Of a stretch of 64,000 nt of DNA, positions 21,334 to 33,565 are shown piece after piece. A program made the position numbers and the translations under genes. Origin of the DNA: Macrosoma leucophasiata (lineage: Eukaryota > Arthropoda > Insecta > Lepidoptera > Hedylidae); assembly GCA_036365455.1 (NCBI GenBank), contig JAWQUS010000004.1, positions 875,501 through 939,500 of the forward strand, written 5' to 3'. The first letter of the stretch is position 1. Each line of letters starts with the position of its first letter. A model generated the notes under the pieces. It did no database searches. It was not told the origin of the DNA and was given only the letters and a program-made list of their open reading frames with translations.

Positions 21334-23067
21334 TAGGTGTCATCACGATTTAACGTATCAAAATGTAATATTAATGGATACTTATACATAAGTATGAGTT
21401 GTCAGGTAGTTTTTAGGTGTGTGTGAGAGTTTTTAGTTTGAATTTGAAAACATGTTTCATTACTTTGCCCATGTTAAAAAAAATTAATAAAGTAAAAAAT
21501 AAATAAAAAAATATTTTCTGTAACATAGTGGTACAAAGTTTTTTTGAAACTTTCTTTTGAGCATAATAATACTTGTGATAGAAAGTTCCGCTCTTCCACA
21601 ACATTATTTTAAGTGAGTATTTAGAATTTATTTTAACTAAAGTCGACTTCACTATGATATGTTCTAAGGTTTTCGGTAGCTACACTCTTTTGAAATAAAA
21701 CTAAATGACTCCACTATTTTAACCCCATCCTTAAAAATGAAAATCCTTAAGCCTCTACCACACTACTCCTATTAATCTTCAACCACAAAAAAACCGACGA
21801 AAATAGACGCAGTCGCATATGCGTAGGCGTGACCGATGCGGATTTTGCGGATATGTTCGTCGAGCAGCAACTGCGGTCAGCATTAACATTACAATGGCGC
21901 CCTCTGGCGACAGATGCTTGTTATATTTGCTTTAATCATTCGTTTACTAATCGGTAATCCATCAATGTGTTTGTTCGATTCGATTTAGAGAATGAATGTT
22001 TTCTTTAGTGGTCTGATATTGAGTTTCGGTGGGGATAATGTTGTTTTATATTGTAGAGCGTATTTTTACAATATTTTTTTATTGGCATCTATGTTGCGAT
22101 GTAAAAATAGATTATGTTTAGGGATGAATCGCGTAGGTACGATTGTAAAGACAGAAAAAAACAATAAATCTTACTTAATTTTTGAGAGTTACCTGTAACA
22201 GCAGCAGTATGTTTAAGGCTTTATATTTTGGTTAGTTGGGTGACTTGCCTGACAACTACAAAGTTTTTTATTTTTAATAGATGCATTAAATCAAATGTTA
22301 GGTACGTATGTGAAAGTCTGATGAAGATGAAATATGTATAAGTTTTATAGTGAACTGTAATTAAGCTAATTACCTATAGAAAAAATGAGAGCGTATTTAT
22401 AATCTCCGGTGATGATTGACAATCTATTCAATTGGAAATATTATTATTTCTTTGATTTAGACCCAGAATGCCTAAGTATGAATTAATTTTATTGCTACTT
22501 CGAAATCACCTAGATAGTCAACACATATTTTAAAAGGTACCCAAGTAACTGCCATTCAAACTTACAAAAAATTATTAGAATATCTTGACATGGAAAACTC
22601 AACACCCACAACACACCATTACAACAACGTGTTAAAATGCAAACAACATTAAGCTTTTCAATCCGGCCTCAATCTGTAATTTCGCATTATTTATTACACG
22701 AGAAAAAAAAAACAGAAAACAAAAAAAAGGGAAAATCCTTTAAGTCCCCAAGAAGATTCCACTCGAAAACAATAAACGGGGAATCTGGAATAAAAGCCCG
22801 CAATAATAAGGAGTGAGCGTCGTGTGATTGATATAACAATGGAATCCCCGGTCGACACCGCCATTTGCATTTTTATGGGTGCCGCCCACCCAACGCGCCC
22901 TCGCTTTGCCACGTGGCTTTCATGTATCGGGTAATTGACTATGTGTTGATACACTGTAGGTATGTATTGTATTATTTTGTGTCTATTTTGGCAAGCAAAC
23001 TAGTTAGTCATTTAAAAAAAGAATTGCTGGAAAATGCAAAAAAAAATGACCTCAGGCATTTTTTTTA
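21334..23067. other. unique intronic sequence
   Basis: 1.7 kb without recognisable repeats. 21790-21920 and 22835-22930 are GC-richer (CAATGGCGCCCTCTGGCGAC; GTGCCGCCCACCCAACGCGC). The ORFs 21413-21652, 22694-22954 and 21992-22198 show no protein-like features. Confidence 0.3.
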
Positions 23068-23118
23068 TTGGTGCACCACCGCATTACCTAATATACTTGC
23101 CGCTATATGGTTGCTCTC
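23068..23118 (+). repeat. family A 5' fragment
   Basis: CACCACCGCATTACCTAATA then TACTTGCCGCTATATGG. Confidence 0.65.
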
Positions 23119-23908
23119 TCAGCCTAGAAAAATGTAAGATTAGTAGAAAAGTTATGTAGGATAATTCGTTTTTTCATTAAATTAAGGAAGTGATTGTAAA
23201 TTTTAAAAACAAAAAAGTTTTCACAATTGAGGTTAATTATTATTATGACTTGACCATAACCAGCAGCGTGGATGGTGAGGGTTAAAAGTTAGAATTATGA
23301 CGTCACTTAACAATTTTTAAATGGTGAAACGAATTTTTTGAAAATTCGTTACTCTAACATGTTTATTGTTAAAATAAGTTTATGCTATAAACAATTTAAA
23401 GAGTAAAAAAAGAACATCACAGAGAAATACCACCAAACACGTACCAACTGACAATATGTAGTATTAAAACGGGCTCTATCTACCTTGTGACCTAGTACCT
23501 AATACTCAATTTGTTAATCCTACACGAACTTCGATATTTTAACATGGTTTTTATAATAAAGGTTTCTTATAATTATTATGAAAAAATGACAAGTACGTGA
23601 CATATTAGAGTGAAGGGTTCCATAGCCAGGGTGAACGTAGCTTGTATTAAATAACGGACTTAAAGGACGTGTCTTAATACAAATAAGTGTCTTATAATTT
23701 TCAGTTATTCTAAGGTTAAGTATCATCATTTTTTTCATAATAATTTATAACCGATCTCTAATTTTAAGAAAAGGTACCTAGTAGAGGTAAAATTTATTTT
23801 GTTAGGAGGTATTGCTTAGGTTCTCTGTAAAAATGTACCGATTATTTATGATACTATTTTCTTTGAAAGAATTAGGAATTACCATGTATCTACGTAACGA
23901 CGTATACG
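23119..23908. other. intronic, no recognised feature
   Basis: AT-rich unique sequence. Confidence 0.25.
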
Positions 23909-24018
23909 ACAAATAAAAAAGAGGACACATGGAATGAAAGATAGAAAAATAAGTCTTTAGAAACGTCTAAAGACTTATTTTTCTATCTTTCATTCCATGT
24001 GTCCTCTTTTTTATTTGT
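23909..24018. repeat. perfect 52 bp palindrome with 6-base loop
   Basis: Left arm 23909-23960 and right arm 23967-24018 are exact reverse complements (ends ACAAATAAAAAAGAGG / CCTCTTTTTTATTTGT). The loop is AAACGT, or AACG if the outer A-T pairs. Neither arm matches other families here. Confidence 0.95.
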
Positions 24019-24101
24019 TTATGAAATTACCTACTTATATTCCTACTGTAGCAAATAAATTAACGAAACACTCTCTTAAACTTCAGCCAAGGCTCTAAAT
24101 C

Positions 24102-24376
24102 TTTTATGTAATGGAAGTGGCAAACAAGCATGCAGTTCACATTGATGTTAAGTGATGACTGCAGCCTATAGACACCCACACAAAGACCAAAGTCAAAATG
24201 CAGATGCGTTACCACTCCTGAGGCCTAAGATGTTATGCCTCTGTGCCGGAAATTACAGAGACGTACACTACCACCTGTCCGGAACACGATAGTGCTGAAC
24301 ACTACCATTTAGCGGCAAGTATATTAGGTAATGCGGTGGTGCCTACGAGCTCCGTCACTGGAGCTCTACCACCAGT
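24102..24376 (-). repeat. family A SINE, full length
   Basis: TTATGTAATGGAAGTGGCAA ... GAACACTACCATTTAGCGGC ... GAGCTCTACCACCAGT. The 97-codon plus-strand ORF 24243-24536 is SINE-derived. Confidence 0.88.
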
Positions 24377-25525
24377 AAGATCTCGTAACATAATCGTTGT
24401 TGAATTGCAATTGAATCCATTCGCTGTCTTACTTCAACAAAAGCTACGCGCATTGGTTAAAGTAAGATATCAAATCGAACTTATTACTATTCTATTCTAT
24501 TGTGATATTATGATAATTAGGGTTTTAGGTATATGATAATTTTCTTTGAGTCGACAACTGGACTCAGACCTACAATACAAGGTCCCAAACCACCTGCCTA
24601 CCCAAAAACCATTTGGATTTTTCATAACGGAACCCTAAAATGGTGTATCCACAATACTAATATCTTAAATGAAGTGTCGAATTCGGGTGACACTAAACAC
24701 AGTTTTTAATTAACTTTGCCCCGATTGACACTTCCTGCTGTCGGCCGCGACGCATCGAGATATTGTAATTGAATCGATATATAATCGACTTATGATCATT
24801 CGGTGGACGATTTGAAGCGATTATTTAATCTACCGTTAAATTGGTTAAAGCTTCTTTTTTTGATCGCTTGTGAGAGTTGGAGTGTATTGTGTTTTTTATT
24901 TAATTTATTTTGTATGGTGGCTCCTGGATGCATTGAGAGATGGGAATTATAATTTTCTCGGAGTATGGACGCTGAAATCAATTGAGATGTTGGATTGATT
25001 AATTATTTTTGTAAAATTCTATAACAAGCGCATTTTTTTTTCTTTCAAATGGGCCTTTGTAGGTGATAGTATATCATATCATGAGCTACGTGCTTTACGT
25101 TGATTGTAGTAAGCTTTTCTCTTTATTTCGGAAAATGGATGTAAGTATGTGTCTTTATGTTAAATCCCTAATGGGGTAAGCACCAGACCATGGAGCGAAA
25201 ACTATCGGTTCCTACACACCTCCTATATCACATCTTGGAATACGTAGTAGGTACTATTTCTGGAATATCTGAGGTCGCAAGTTCAAACCCCACTTCAGAA
25301 TTATTCTTCAATTTTCATTTACCCAAAAAAGGATTGTAAGATGTTGTCGTTTTATGATATATCACAAAAAGCTGTGCAATTGCTCAGATAAAAGCACAAG
25401 ATACCTACAGATGTGAAAAATTATAAACAGTAAAATATGACTAACAAAAAATCCACTAACTTGTTTGAAGAAAAAACAATTTATTTGAATGATGATAGAA
25501 ACAATATCATTATTTGTGTAGGTAG
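24377..25525. other. unique intronic segment; tRNA-like trace at 25246-25305
   Basis: 24690-24850 has TTTTTAATTAAC, TTGTAATTGAATCGATATA and GCGATTATTTAATC, AT-rich homeodomain-type cores. 25250-25302 has GAGGTCGCAAGTTCAAACCC, a decayed Box B and acceptor. 25150-25185 is a weak LINE-tail trace. Confidence 0.35.
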
Positions 25526-25790
25526 GTAACAAAGGTGATAAAAAAGCGTGCAGTTGTCATGGATGTTAAGCAATGACTGCAGCGTATACTTAGGCATCTA
25601 CAAAAACGGCAAATGTAGATGCGTGGCTACCCCTGATATCTTAATTTTTATGTCTCTGTGATAGGTTCATAGTTATAAGGGGGTCTGCATTAGCCTGTAA
25701 CCGACGATAATCCTGAAAACCACTATTTAGGGGCAGATAGATCAGGTAGTGCGGTCGGGAGTCCTTATATTGCAACTCTACCACCAGTAT
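25526..25790 (-). repeat. family A SINE, very divergent
   Basis: GTTAAGCAATGACTGCAGCG, GCAAATGTAGATGCGTGGC, TGTCTCTGTGATAG, CAACTCTACCACCAGT. An old copy. Confidence 0.7.
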
Positions 25791-26594
25791 AATTCTTACC
25801 ACTTTGTTATTTAATCAATTCCTCTCACAATGACCTGATCTTTCATTCTTAGCAACATCAAAAACCTCTCATCGAAATCAATACCCATTCAACTTAACAA
25901 GCATCACACATAAAACCGAAATGACAAACATATTTATTAGATCGCATGAGCCTTAACGTCTCTCGTTACCCAAGATTACCTCGACGCCAAATAAAACAAT
26001 ACGAACTGAGCACTGACAGCACCAGGCACTCGACTTTTACACGCACAAACAATTATTTATTGCACCGAAAACAACCAACACCCTATATAACCCACCTTCC
26101 ATACCAAATTAAACCTTAATTCGCCCATTCAAAGTGCAAAATCAGAGAACGCGCCCCGAAGTACTAGCGAGCAAGATTAATAGGGCATAAAACGTAAGAT
26201 AATACAATATACAAGAAGACACGTTGTTAACCGTCCCGTTTGACTGCGGAGTTGAGTAGCGGCGTCTGTTTCGTTTACTCGTGTACACCGAATATATTGG
26301 CTGCTCGCTCGCACAGTTTCAATTATCTGCGTAATCCCTCAATTACGTCGACAGATGTCGTTTGCGTCTTCGAGCTTATGTGCCAGTTTAAAGTAGCGTC
26401 CGCAAAAGCAATTACCGTTGATCGATGAGTTAGTCACAGTGTAGGAATGTATTCAAAATATGTATTGATAGAAAAATGTATTGGTTATACATAAAACTGT
26501 TTTCGTTTATTACTGTGATTAGGGATCTACGTGAAAATAGCGAAATAGAGTTTTGTATTAGGTTATCTAAAGCTTGGACAGCTGTTTTATAAGT
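25791..26594. other. unique intronic segment, GC-richer at 26220-26430
   Basis: 26225-26430 carries TCAATTATCTGCGTAATCCC, TCAATTACGTCGACAG and GCAATTACCGTTGATCGATG. Candidate regulatory sequence. The 62-codon ORF here is not convincing. Confidence 0.3.
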
Positions 26595-26720
26595 TACTAG
26601 CTGTCTCCCGTAGCTTCGCCCGCATGGATATCGTTTTGGATCCCAAAAACGATATGATGCCTACTGAATCATTTAACATGAGGGGTTGCACTCTTCGTAC
26701 TTCGGATCTTGGCACAGGGA
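26595..26720 (+). repeat. LINE 3' UTR fragment
   Basis: TTACTAGCTGTCTCCCGTAG then CTTCGCCCGCATGGATATCG. Confidence 0.55.
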
Positions 26721-26888
26721 CCTCACTGAATCCTCGATTCAGACTGAAGAGTTGCTGTTACTAAGGTATATTTTAAACGACCAGTTTTCAAAAGTCAGTT
26801 TACCACACTTTCCATGGTAACATTACAGATGACATGAAAATTTCTGACATAAATATCTGTCAAAATAATTAAAAAACGGAACCGGCGG

Positions 26889-27172
26889 TTTTTTTTTAAC
26901 GTAATCTAAGTGGTAAAAAGCATGCAGTTCACATTGATGTTAAGTGATGACTGCAGCCTATAGACACCCACACACCTGAGGCCTAAGGTGTTATGCCTCT
27001 GTGTCGGAAATTACAGGGCCGTCTTGACCGGTGACTGGATTACGATAGTGCTGAACACTACCATTTAGCCGCAAGTATATTCACTTCAGTCACTAGAGGT
27101 CTACCACCAGTAAGTATATTAGGTAATGCGGTGGTGCCTACGCCCGCGAGCTCAGTCACTAGAGCTCTACCT
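26889..27172 (-). repeat. family A SINE with duplicated 5' segment
   Basis: After CTACCACCAGTAAGTATATT the 5' end is repeated (TAGGTAATGCGGTGGTGCCT ... AGAGCTCTACC), so two 5' ends are fused, by nested insertion or template switching. Confidence 0.8.
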
Positions 27173-27705
27173 AGTTAATGTGTTTCCCATCACTTCTCTA
27201 TTTCACATTGCAGATTGATTTGTTGCACAAATAATTACATACTTACTTTCATACAAACCTTCAAGAGACCTTAGAGACCCTTAAACCACCGCTGTAGCAG
27301 AATTCGTTCCAAGCGGACGTCTACTAATATACAGTATTAGGTTACTTACTGCGCATGTGTAAAAGCGAGGGTTGTAAACCCTCTCGTAAGACAAGTTTGG
27401 AGATTTTTATCAAGCAGATACGGTTTCAGAGGGCTGAACTGATCAACCAATAGCGTACACATGCTCGATTGCAATCTCCTGCTACCCGAAAAATATATTT
27501 AAATTAAACTGTGGCATGCCTACCTAATTGTTATCTACATTAAATAAATTTAATATATTTTTTTTACTTACAGACGTTTTTTTTTGGAACGCTTAGTACA
27601 AATTTCCTTTCTTAATTTCCCAAAATTGATGTTCTCACTTCGACACACATATCGACGAAAGAAATACCTCGGGTTTATTCCCAAAAATAAGCAAACATCT
27701 TATAA
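27173..27705. other. intronic, no recognised feature
   Basis: No repeat recognised. The ORF 27584-27781 runs into the MITE and is not a gene. Confidence 0.25.
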
Positions 27706-27836
27706 TGAGATTCACAGATCGCACTACGACTTTACTTTCAGCAAAGTATGGTTAAAATTGTCAGTAAAATATGAGTTTTGACCGTTCTAAGAGTACTTTT
27801 CTGACAGTAAAGTCGTAGTGCGGTCTGTGAATCTCA
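27706..27836. mobile_element. 131 bp MITE with 35 bp inverted ends
   Basis: The left end TGAGATTCACAGATCGCACT... and right end (reverse complement TGAGATTCACAGACCGCACT...) match over about 35 bp with two differences. No ORF. The target duplication is not obvious. Confidence 0.7.
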
Positions 27837-27844
27837 CCCTGAGT

Positions 27845-28143
27845 CATTATCATCATCTCTTCAGCCGAAGTCGAAAACCGTTCGCTACAGTCAGGGGCGG
27901 CTCTAACTCGTGTAGCGCCGGTGTGCAATGAAACCCTGGGGCCCCCTAGGCCTGACCCCCCCAATAGTTATAGCCGCGAGGGGGGAGAGAGGGGGGCTCG
28001 CGGCTGTACGTAGTATTATTACATATTCTCTGCTATGGGTTAAGCCGCCCCTGACTACTGGACCAAACCCTTACCATAAGGGAGGATATGCCATAAACCT
28101 CACGGCATGTGGATCGGTGATCGCAGTGCCGATAAGTTTAGTT
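27845..28143 (-). repeat. family G fragment split by a MITE
   Basis: 27845-27891 (ATCATCATCTCTTCAGCCGA) and 28054-28143 (CTGGACCAAACCCTTACCAT, GGAGGATATGCCATAAACC, GCATGTGGATCGGTGATCGC) are the two sides of a minus-strand family G copy. Confidence 0.6.
27892..28053. mobile_element. MITE with CAGGGGCGGCT ends
   Basis: Terminal inverted repeats CAGGGGCGGCT (27892-27902) and AGCCGCCCCTG (28043-28053). The interior is G/C-rich (GAGGGGGGAGAGAGGGGGGC) and shares GTACGTAGTATTATTACATA with family T. CAGGGG ends resemble hAT-type termini, but no 8 bp duplication is evident. Confidence 0.65.
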
Positions 28144-28733
28144 TAGTGGCAAGAAGTTATCATTTCAGAAGTTCGTGAGTATCAAAAGGAATTCAGGTAA
28201 GTTTATTAAAGGTGCTTACATCCTCAAAATAAGTCAAAGCTTAAAAACAAACTTGTATGACAATATTAATAGAATATTCCACTGATTTTGCGAACGGTAG
28301 GCCCAGTCACGTCCTCTGGGGGTAGAGACACGAGTTAGCTAATAATTAATATTATAATTAATGTTGTAATAAGGAAAACCACGTAATCCTCCGTACCCTT
28401 GTTATACGCGGCGCGCGGCGCGTGGGTATTACACTAGTGCTTTATCCCTTTGTACCAATGAGTTATATATACAATTAATAAGTTACTACTTTTGGCTAGC
28501 ATTGAATTAACTGATTGTTTTAATATTGCAAAATAGTAAGTAAAAAATCTAAAAGGTTACCTTTTAAAAATAGTTTGCCTTGTTCTGGAACATCAAATAA
28601 ACCAAGTAGTGTGTAGTGTAGGTAATTTAAGCTGTTTTAAAATACGCATGCAAAAAATGTTTGAGATGTGGAAATTATGTTTTGTATTTATTTTTGCTTA
28701 GGGTTTTTGCAATATTATAACGATAGGTGAAGT
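28144..28733. other. intronic, no recognised feature
   Basis: Contains a GC palindromic run GCGGCGCGCGGCGCG at 28409-28423. Otherwise AT-rich. Confidence 0.25.
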
Positions 28734-29600
28734 CAAAGTCAAAGTCAAAGTCAAAGTATTTTATTGCTTTCATGTACAATTGTTGAGATGGAAAATATTT
28801 TGTGAATACAATCTATGATCGACATGATACCCGTTGGGCGTAGCAATTTATATAACACAATTTATCTTTTAAATAAATAAGTAAGTAGTAACAATGTCCA
28901 ATACGTAGGTATTTCTAATTACAAAGAGTGAATGTGAAACAGTATTACTATATAGGTATATAACTATTTGTCACTGAAAAATTCCTTCAAAGTGTAATAT
29001 GTTTTTTCTGTCAAAAAGTTTTTAAGTAGTTTGTTGAATGAATTAAAATTAGGTTGTTTTTTTATGTCATTTGGAAGGTGATTGTAAATTCTAATTGCGC
29101 TTACGTACGGACTACACTTATACATTTCTACTCTAATATTTGGCATACAAAAGTTATATTTTAATTGATGTCTAGCTGTGTAATGATTTTGTGGCTTTGC
29201 TTTTTCAAATAGCATTGGATTTTTCCTCATAAATTTACATAATTCTAAAATGTAGAGGCATGTTAATGTTAATATTTTTAATTGTTTGAAGTGCTGTCTA
29301 CAAGAAGTTGTACTGTCAATATTTGATATAATTCTTATTAGTTTTTTTTGTTTTATAAACAATTCTGGTACGTGCTTACTATTTCATGCTTACTATTTAA
29401 GATTTGAATCTAGTTCTATACCTAAGAGGCTACAAGACTTCACTTTTTCCAGACGAATTTTATCTATCTTAAGTTCTGTGTTCAAAGGTGTTTTTTGGTG
29501 TGGCAAGAATTCTATTAATTTAGTTTTAGTATAGTTCACCAGTAAATTATTTTTATTTAACCAACTTAATGGTTTTACCAGGTGATGAGCCTTTTCAAAG
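28734..29600 (-). pseudogene. LINE 3' part (CR1/Jockey-like) with TTTGAC tail and internal deletion
   Basis: On the minus strand: VKPLSWLNKNNLLVNYTKTK, EKVKSCSLLGIELDSNL (RT thumb region), then a gap of roughly 100 residues, then KQKKLIRIISNIDSTTSCRQ and AIRIYNHLPNDIKKQPNFNS up to the stop at 28964. It ends in a (GTCAAA)4 block (28734-28757), read on the minus strand as a TTTGAC 3' tail. 5' truncated and internally deleted. Confidence 0.75.
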
Positions 29601-29626
29601 TTTACGAAGACGAATCAGTAAATTAA

Positions 29627-29968
29627 AGGACAAGGTTCACGTTGGCCCGCGCCTTGTACCTACACTATATTAAAAGATAGAGAAAAATACGTTGAAGCAT
29701 GAAAAAATACTCAAAAAATATTTTGTATTGTTGTGTTTTTGTCGGATAAATTAATTTTATATAATTTTTGTATGATCACAATGTATCACCATAATGCTAC
29801 TATGACATTCTTGTGTTTGAATTATACTTACGAAGGTATACCTTCAACTAATTGTCGTAAAACGATTTGAAAAGCTGAAAATGATTTAGTATTTTATGCT
29901 TCTTCTCTCAATGTAATGGAGGTATACAAGATGCGGGGCCAAGTTCCATACATTTTCAAACGTCTCCT
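29627..29968 (-). repeat. unclassified repeat U1, uninterrupted copy
   Basis: Reverse complement aligns with 9733-10395 outside its two insertions: AAAATGTATGGAACTTGG, GAGAGAAGAAGCATAAAATA, AATTTTTGTATGATC (plus strand), GGCGCGGGCC. This copy shows the ancestral, insertion-free state. Confidence 0.6.
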
Positions 29969-29975
29969 TCGCAAC

Positions 29976-31494
29976 ATTCTTAACAGTTAGGGAAATTCGT
30001 ATTTGACTCGAAAACATTGCATTTCCCGTGAACCATAAAGTAAATGCCAAAATTCCAAGATTTTTTTAACAGTACAATTGTGATCATGCATAATCCATGG
30101 ATTAATAAAATTAATCGTAATAATATCGAAAAGCTAATCAAGTGTACGCCTCACAATACACATAATTAAAATACCGCTCGCCGAACCGGTGTAACTCTCT
30201 CACGGCCGTTTCTCGACTCACTTTAAAAAGTCATTAGTGTACCTAATGACGTTAATGAAATTGTCGGCTACCGTACTCCGTCTGTCGCCTGTAAGAATGG
30301 TCATTATGACACGACAATCGACGATCGACTCCCAACTCCCACTAATTAAATATAACTACCAACGAACACACACACCAAAATGTAACTTATGCACCCGAAA
30401 CAAACTTTAATTCCACGCGTACCCAACTTGACTTGAGCCATTAAAGCATCCAATCGATATTCAGATTTGACATCACAATGACGGCACCCGACTTTAAAAG
30501 GTTGTAACTCAATTTTTAATCCCCTAATAAAATTGATTCTTTCTCGAATTATAATTAGAACTAATTCACCTTGACGATCGATAGCTTTTTCTTAATACAG
30601 ATAATTATCGGCGGTTGTATTTAATTTCACCGTGTACGGCGGCTGACGCTTTCATTTGTCAAGCGGATGGACGGACGGACAGATTACCGATGTTATGCCT
30701 ACGATCGAGTGATATATTAAACCTAGATGGTATTAAGATAAAAGATCCGCTTCTATTATTAGCGGCCGGTTAATTTCTCTGAGCGCAAGCAGCGGCCATA
30801 TTTGATCGGTTTAATTGATTTTTTGAGTTGTTCCGCTTTGCTCACTGATTTGAATCGTATTTGGTTATGTTAATGTCTTTATTGGGGACTTGGTCGATAT
30901 TTCGAATATGAATTAATGTTATTTCGGTGTCGTGTACAGATATAATTCAGTTGCATCAGTCATACGTTAGGTATTACCAGTGGGGCTTTATTTGTAAAAA
31001 TATTGGGCTATCTGTGTCTGATAGGTTCTTTGGAACGTTAAATTCTGTTTTCTAGTGATTAATGGCTTCGTCATTTATGACAAAATATTTTAACAGGTTC
31101 CCCGTCCCATGAATCACATATGAGCAAGTGCATTGTCTAAGTTATTATGTTTCATATGATGAAGCAGGGAATGGGTTATAAACTTATAATATATGTAAAT
31201 GAAAATTAATTGCTAAATGTGTTACTAAGCGCAAAACTCGGAAACGGCTCTTCCTATATCGCTAATACTTTTTCGTTTTATTTCTTACTGTCACAAAAAG
31301 GTTTTTATGAAAGAAAAAAAATATAGTTTCGTGGAAAATCAACAAATTTTAAGAAAACTTAACAACTATTCTAATTTATCTAACGTAAACCTTATGCCAC
31401 TTGACTTGACATAACAGTCAATCGATTGACAGTTTGCGCCACAGATAACATGCCCGCTCCAATTATCGTTTTAAATAGATAATGTGTATATGTA
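29976..31494. other. 1.5 kb repeat-free intronic island
   Basis: No SINE, LINE or MITE. 30110-30860 includes TTAATCGTAATAATATCG, CCAATCGATATTCAG, TCGATAGC and GGTTTAATTGATTTTTTGAG. Candidate conserved regulatory block. Confidence 0.35.
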
Positions 31495-31740
31495 TCTTTA
31501 CGCCACGTCTCTCACGGGCTATGCAGTGAGTGTAGAGCGCCAGATATCCCGGTCCTGACACACCTCACGCGCTTCTTCTTCATTCATCATTAGCGTCATA
31601 CCATAGAGCAACAGGGGCCACCGCGGACCGGAAGAGAGTAGTCAAATGCAGGCTTTTCCCTCTGTCAAAGTACAAGCCCAAGTGGACCTATGCCTGTCGC
31701 CTAGAAGTTTAAATGTTTGCGTGAAATTGTTTATGTATTT
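31495..31740 (-). pseudogene. LINE C-terminal fragment (RTE-like)
   Basis: Minus strand: LGDRHRSTWACTLTEGKACI upstream of the AREVCQDRDIWRS-type tail near 31530-31580 and the GACGTGGCGTAAAGATAC end. Same element as 4625-4895. Confidence 0.6.
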
Positions 31741-31844
31741 TGTTATAGTCAAACTGTGAGTAATAGACGGTTTTTGTTGTGTGTGTGTGTCACACGCATT
31801 TCCCCCCGCAAAAAGTGAAAGACTATTCTGCATCGGTAATAAAC

Positions 31845-31915
31845 GCTACGGCTACTCCCCCTTCGGTCCGCCGCGGCAGCCAGTGGCCCGTGTTGCTCTA
31901 TGCTTCATACATACA
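31845..31915 (+). repeat. inverted partial copy of the neighbouring LINE piece
   Basis: GGCTACTCCCCCTTCGGTCC, GCCGCGGCAGCCAGTGGCCC, TGTTGCTCTATGC are the inverted counterpart of 31604-31660. Confidence 0.45.
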
Positions 31916-32318
31916 CATTAAATAGATAAATAGGTTTTGTATGGAGTGAAGATACGGTGGTTCCTACACCCAACTTCTCCCTAGCAGCACTACTACTAAA
32001 GGTGATGTAATCGATAAATTAAAACTGACTCTACATTACATCACTACAAACGAGCGTGGAACGTAATGAATGTGTCGCAGTAGGGCTGTCATCGACTGCT
32101 ATCGTTATTATCGATAATTTATAGCGCTTTTAGTAAATGTCATGTTATATGTTACATAATAAATATGTCAAATAAGGTAATAATTATTTATCGGATGAAC
32201 ATAAGTATCGACGGTATTCAGAAAGGGAAGAGAAATTTCAGAAAGGGTGGGCGTGGCCTCTTAAATTGAAAAGAGAATATGGACATTAGAATTAGTTAGT
32301 GCTAGTTTATTCAGCTTA
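31916..32318. other. intronic, no recognised feature
   Basis: AT-rich. 32096-32120 has ACTGCTATCGTTATTATCGA then TAATTTATAGCGC. Confidence 0.2.
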
Positions 32319-32556
32319 TTTTTTATGTAATGGAAGTGGCAAACAAGTATGCAGCATGCAGCATATGCAGTTCACATTGATGTTAAGTGATGACTGCAGC
32401 CTATAGACACCCACACTAAGAACAAGGTCAAAATGCAGATGCGCTACCACTCCTGAGGCCTAAGGTGTTATGCCTCTGTGCCGGAAATTACAGGGCCCTA
32501 CATTGCAACACGACCGGAACATGATAGTTCTGAACACTGCCATTTAGCAGGAAGTA
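32319..32556 (-). repeat. family A SINE, 5'-truncated
   Basis: TTATGTAATGGAAGTGGCAA, a local GCAGCATGCAGCATATGCAG expansion, then through AACACTGCCATTTAGCAGG. Confidence 0.85.
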
Positions 32557-32585
32557 AAATGATAAGTAAAATATATAAGCTTACA

Positions 32586-32766
32586 CTCACAGCCCCACAC
32601 TAAGTATAAACCAGTGTCGTGGATGCCTTTATACATACACAACATATACACAAACACCTAGACCCGAAACAAAATATCTGTAGGCCATAAAAAATATTTA
32701 TCCTAGTGCGGGGATCGAACCCGCGACCCTTCGATTCAAACGGTTGTTTCCCACCGGGTCGTCCGG
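32586..32766 (-). repeat. family D tRNA-headed SINE
   Basis: Minus strand starts CCGGACGACCCGGTGGGAAA, has Box B GCGGGTTCGATCCCCGC, then TTATGGCCTACAGATATTTT and GTTTCGGGTCTAGGTG. Confidence 0.75.
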
Positions 32767-33565
32767 TAATGCCGTTGGTGTATATAACATACAACAAACG
32801 TTTACAATTTCATAATATTAAAATATGACAGACTATTACAGACAGACAGACACACTTATCAACACTACCAAATATTGACACAAACTATCACACTAATACC
32901 AAAACCACAAAAGAAACCTACATTAGATAAAATTAAACTAATATTATCCGACTTAGCCATACCTAATAACCGTCGAACAAGCGCTCAGCCCATCTTAAAC
33001 GCATTACACTATCGATTCGACCGCTACATGTGTTAGTTCGCGACTACATCTTCAACCCCCCACCCCCATCCCCACACCCAACCCCACAACCCCCCCTCCA
33101 TATAGACAACGCAAAGTCAATATGTGGAAATAATAATAAAGGAACGCGCTTCCCGCATACGTATCCTTTCATTATCGTTGTATTATCGATGTAAGAACGC
33201 TAAAGAGTGGATGCTCGGTAGTTTAAGTCACTATCGGTTATTGCTTACTCTGGTACGTTTTCGATTTATTGTGACAATCGTTTTGGGACGTTTACAAGAC
33301 GAGGTACTGGGTTTTGTATCATTGTATATACCATCATTATGGGTTTAGTTTTTTCTTTTTAAATTATGAATAAGGCAGCTAGTTGCCCCCTTATGTTTGC
33401 CGTGCCCTTACAGGGCGTCACCTGTACTTTTGTATTTTATATAAGATCTGACAGACCTGTGACATGCAATAAAATAAAAAAATACCTAAATTGTACTTTA
33501 TCCTGGTAGTAAACAGTGATGGGAATGATACATTTACCTTAATTGATTTGAATTGATATTATGGC
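32767..33565. other. intronic; C-rich block at 33050-33106
   Basis: 33050-33106 is a C-rich polypyrimidine strand (CCCCCCACCCCCATCCCC, AACCCCACAACCCCCCC), capable of i-motif or G4 structure on the two strands. The rest is unassigned. Confidence 0.35.

Noticed and set aside
24243..24536. 97-codon plus-strand ORF
   Set aside because: Most of it is antisense family A SINE sequence.
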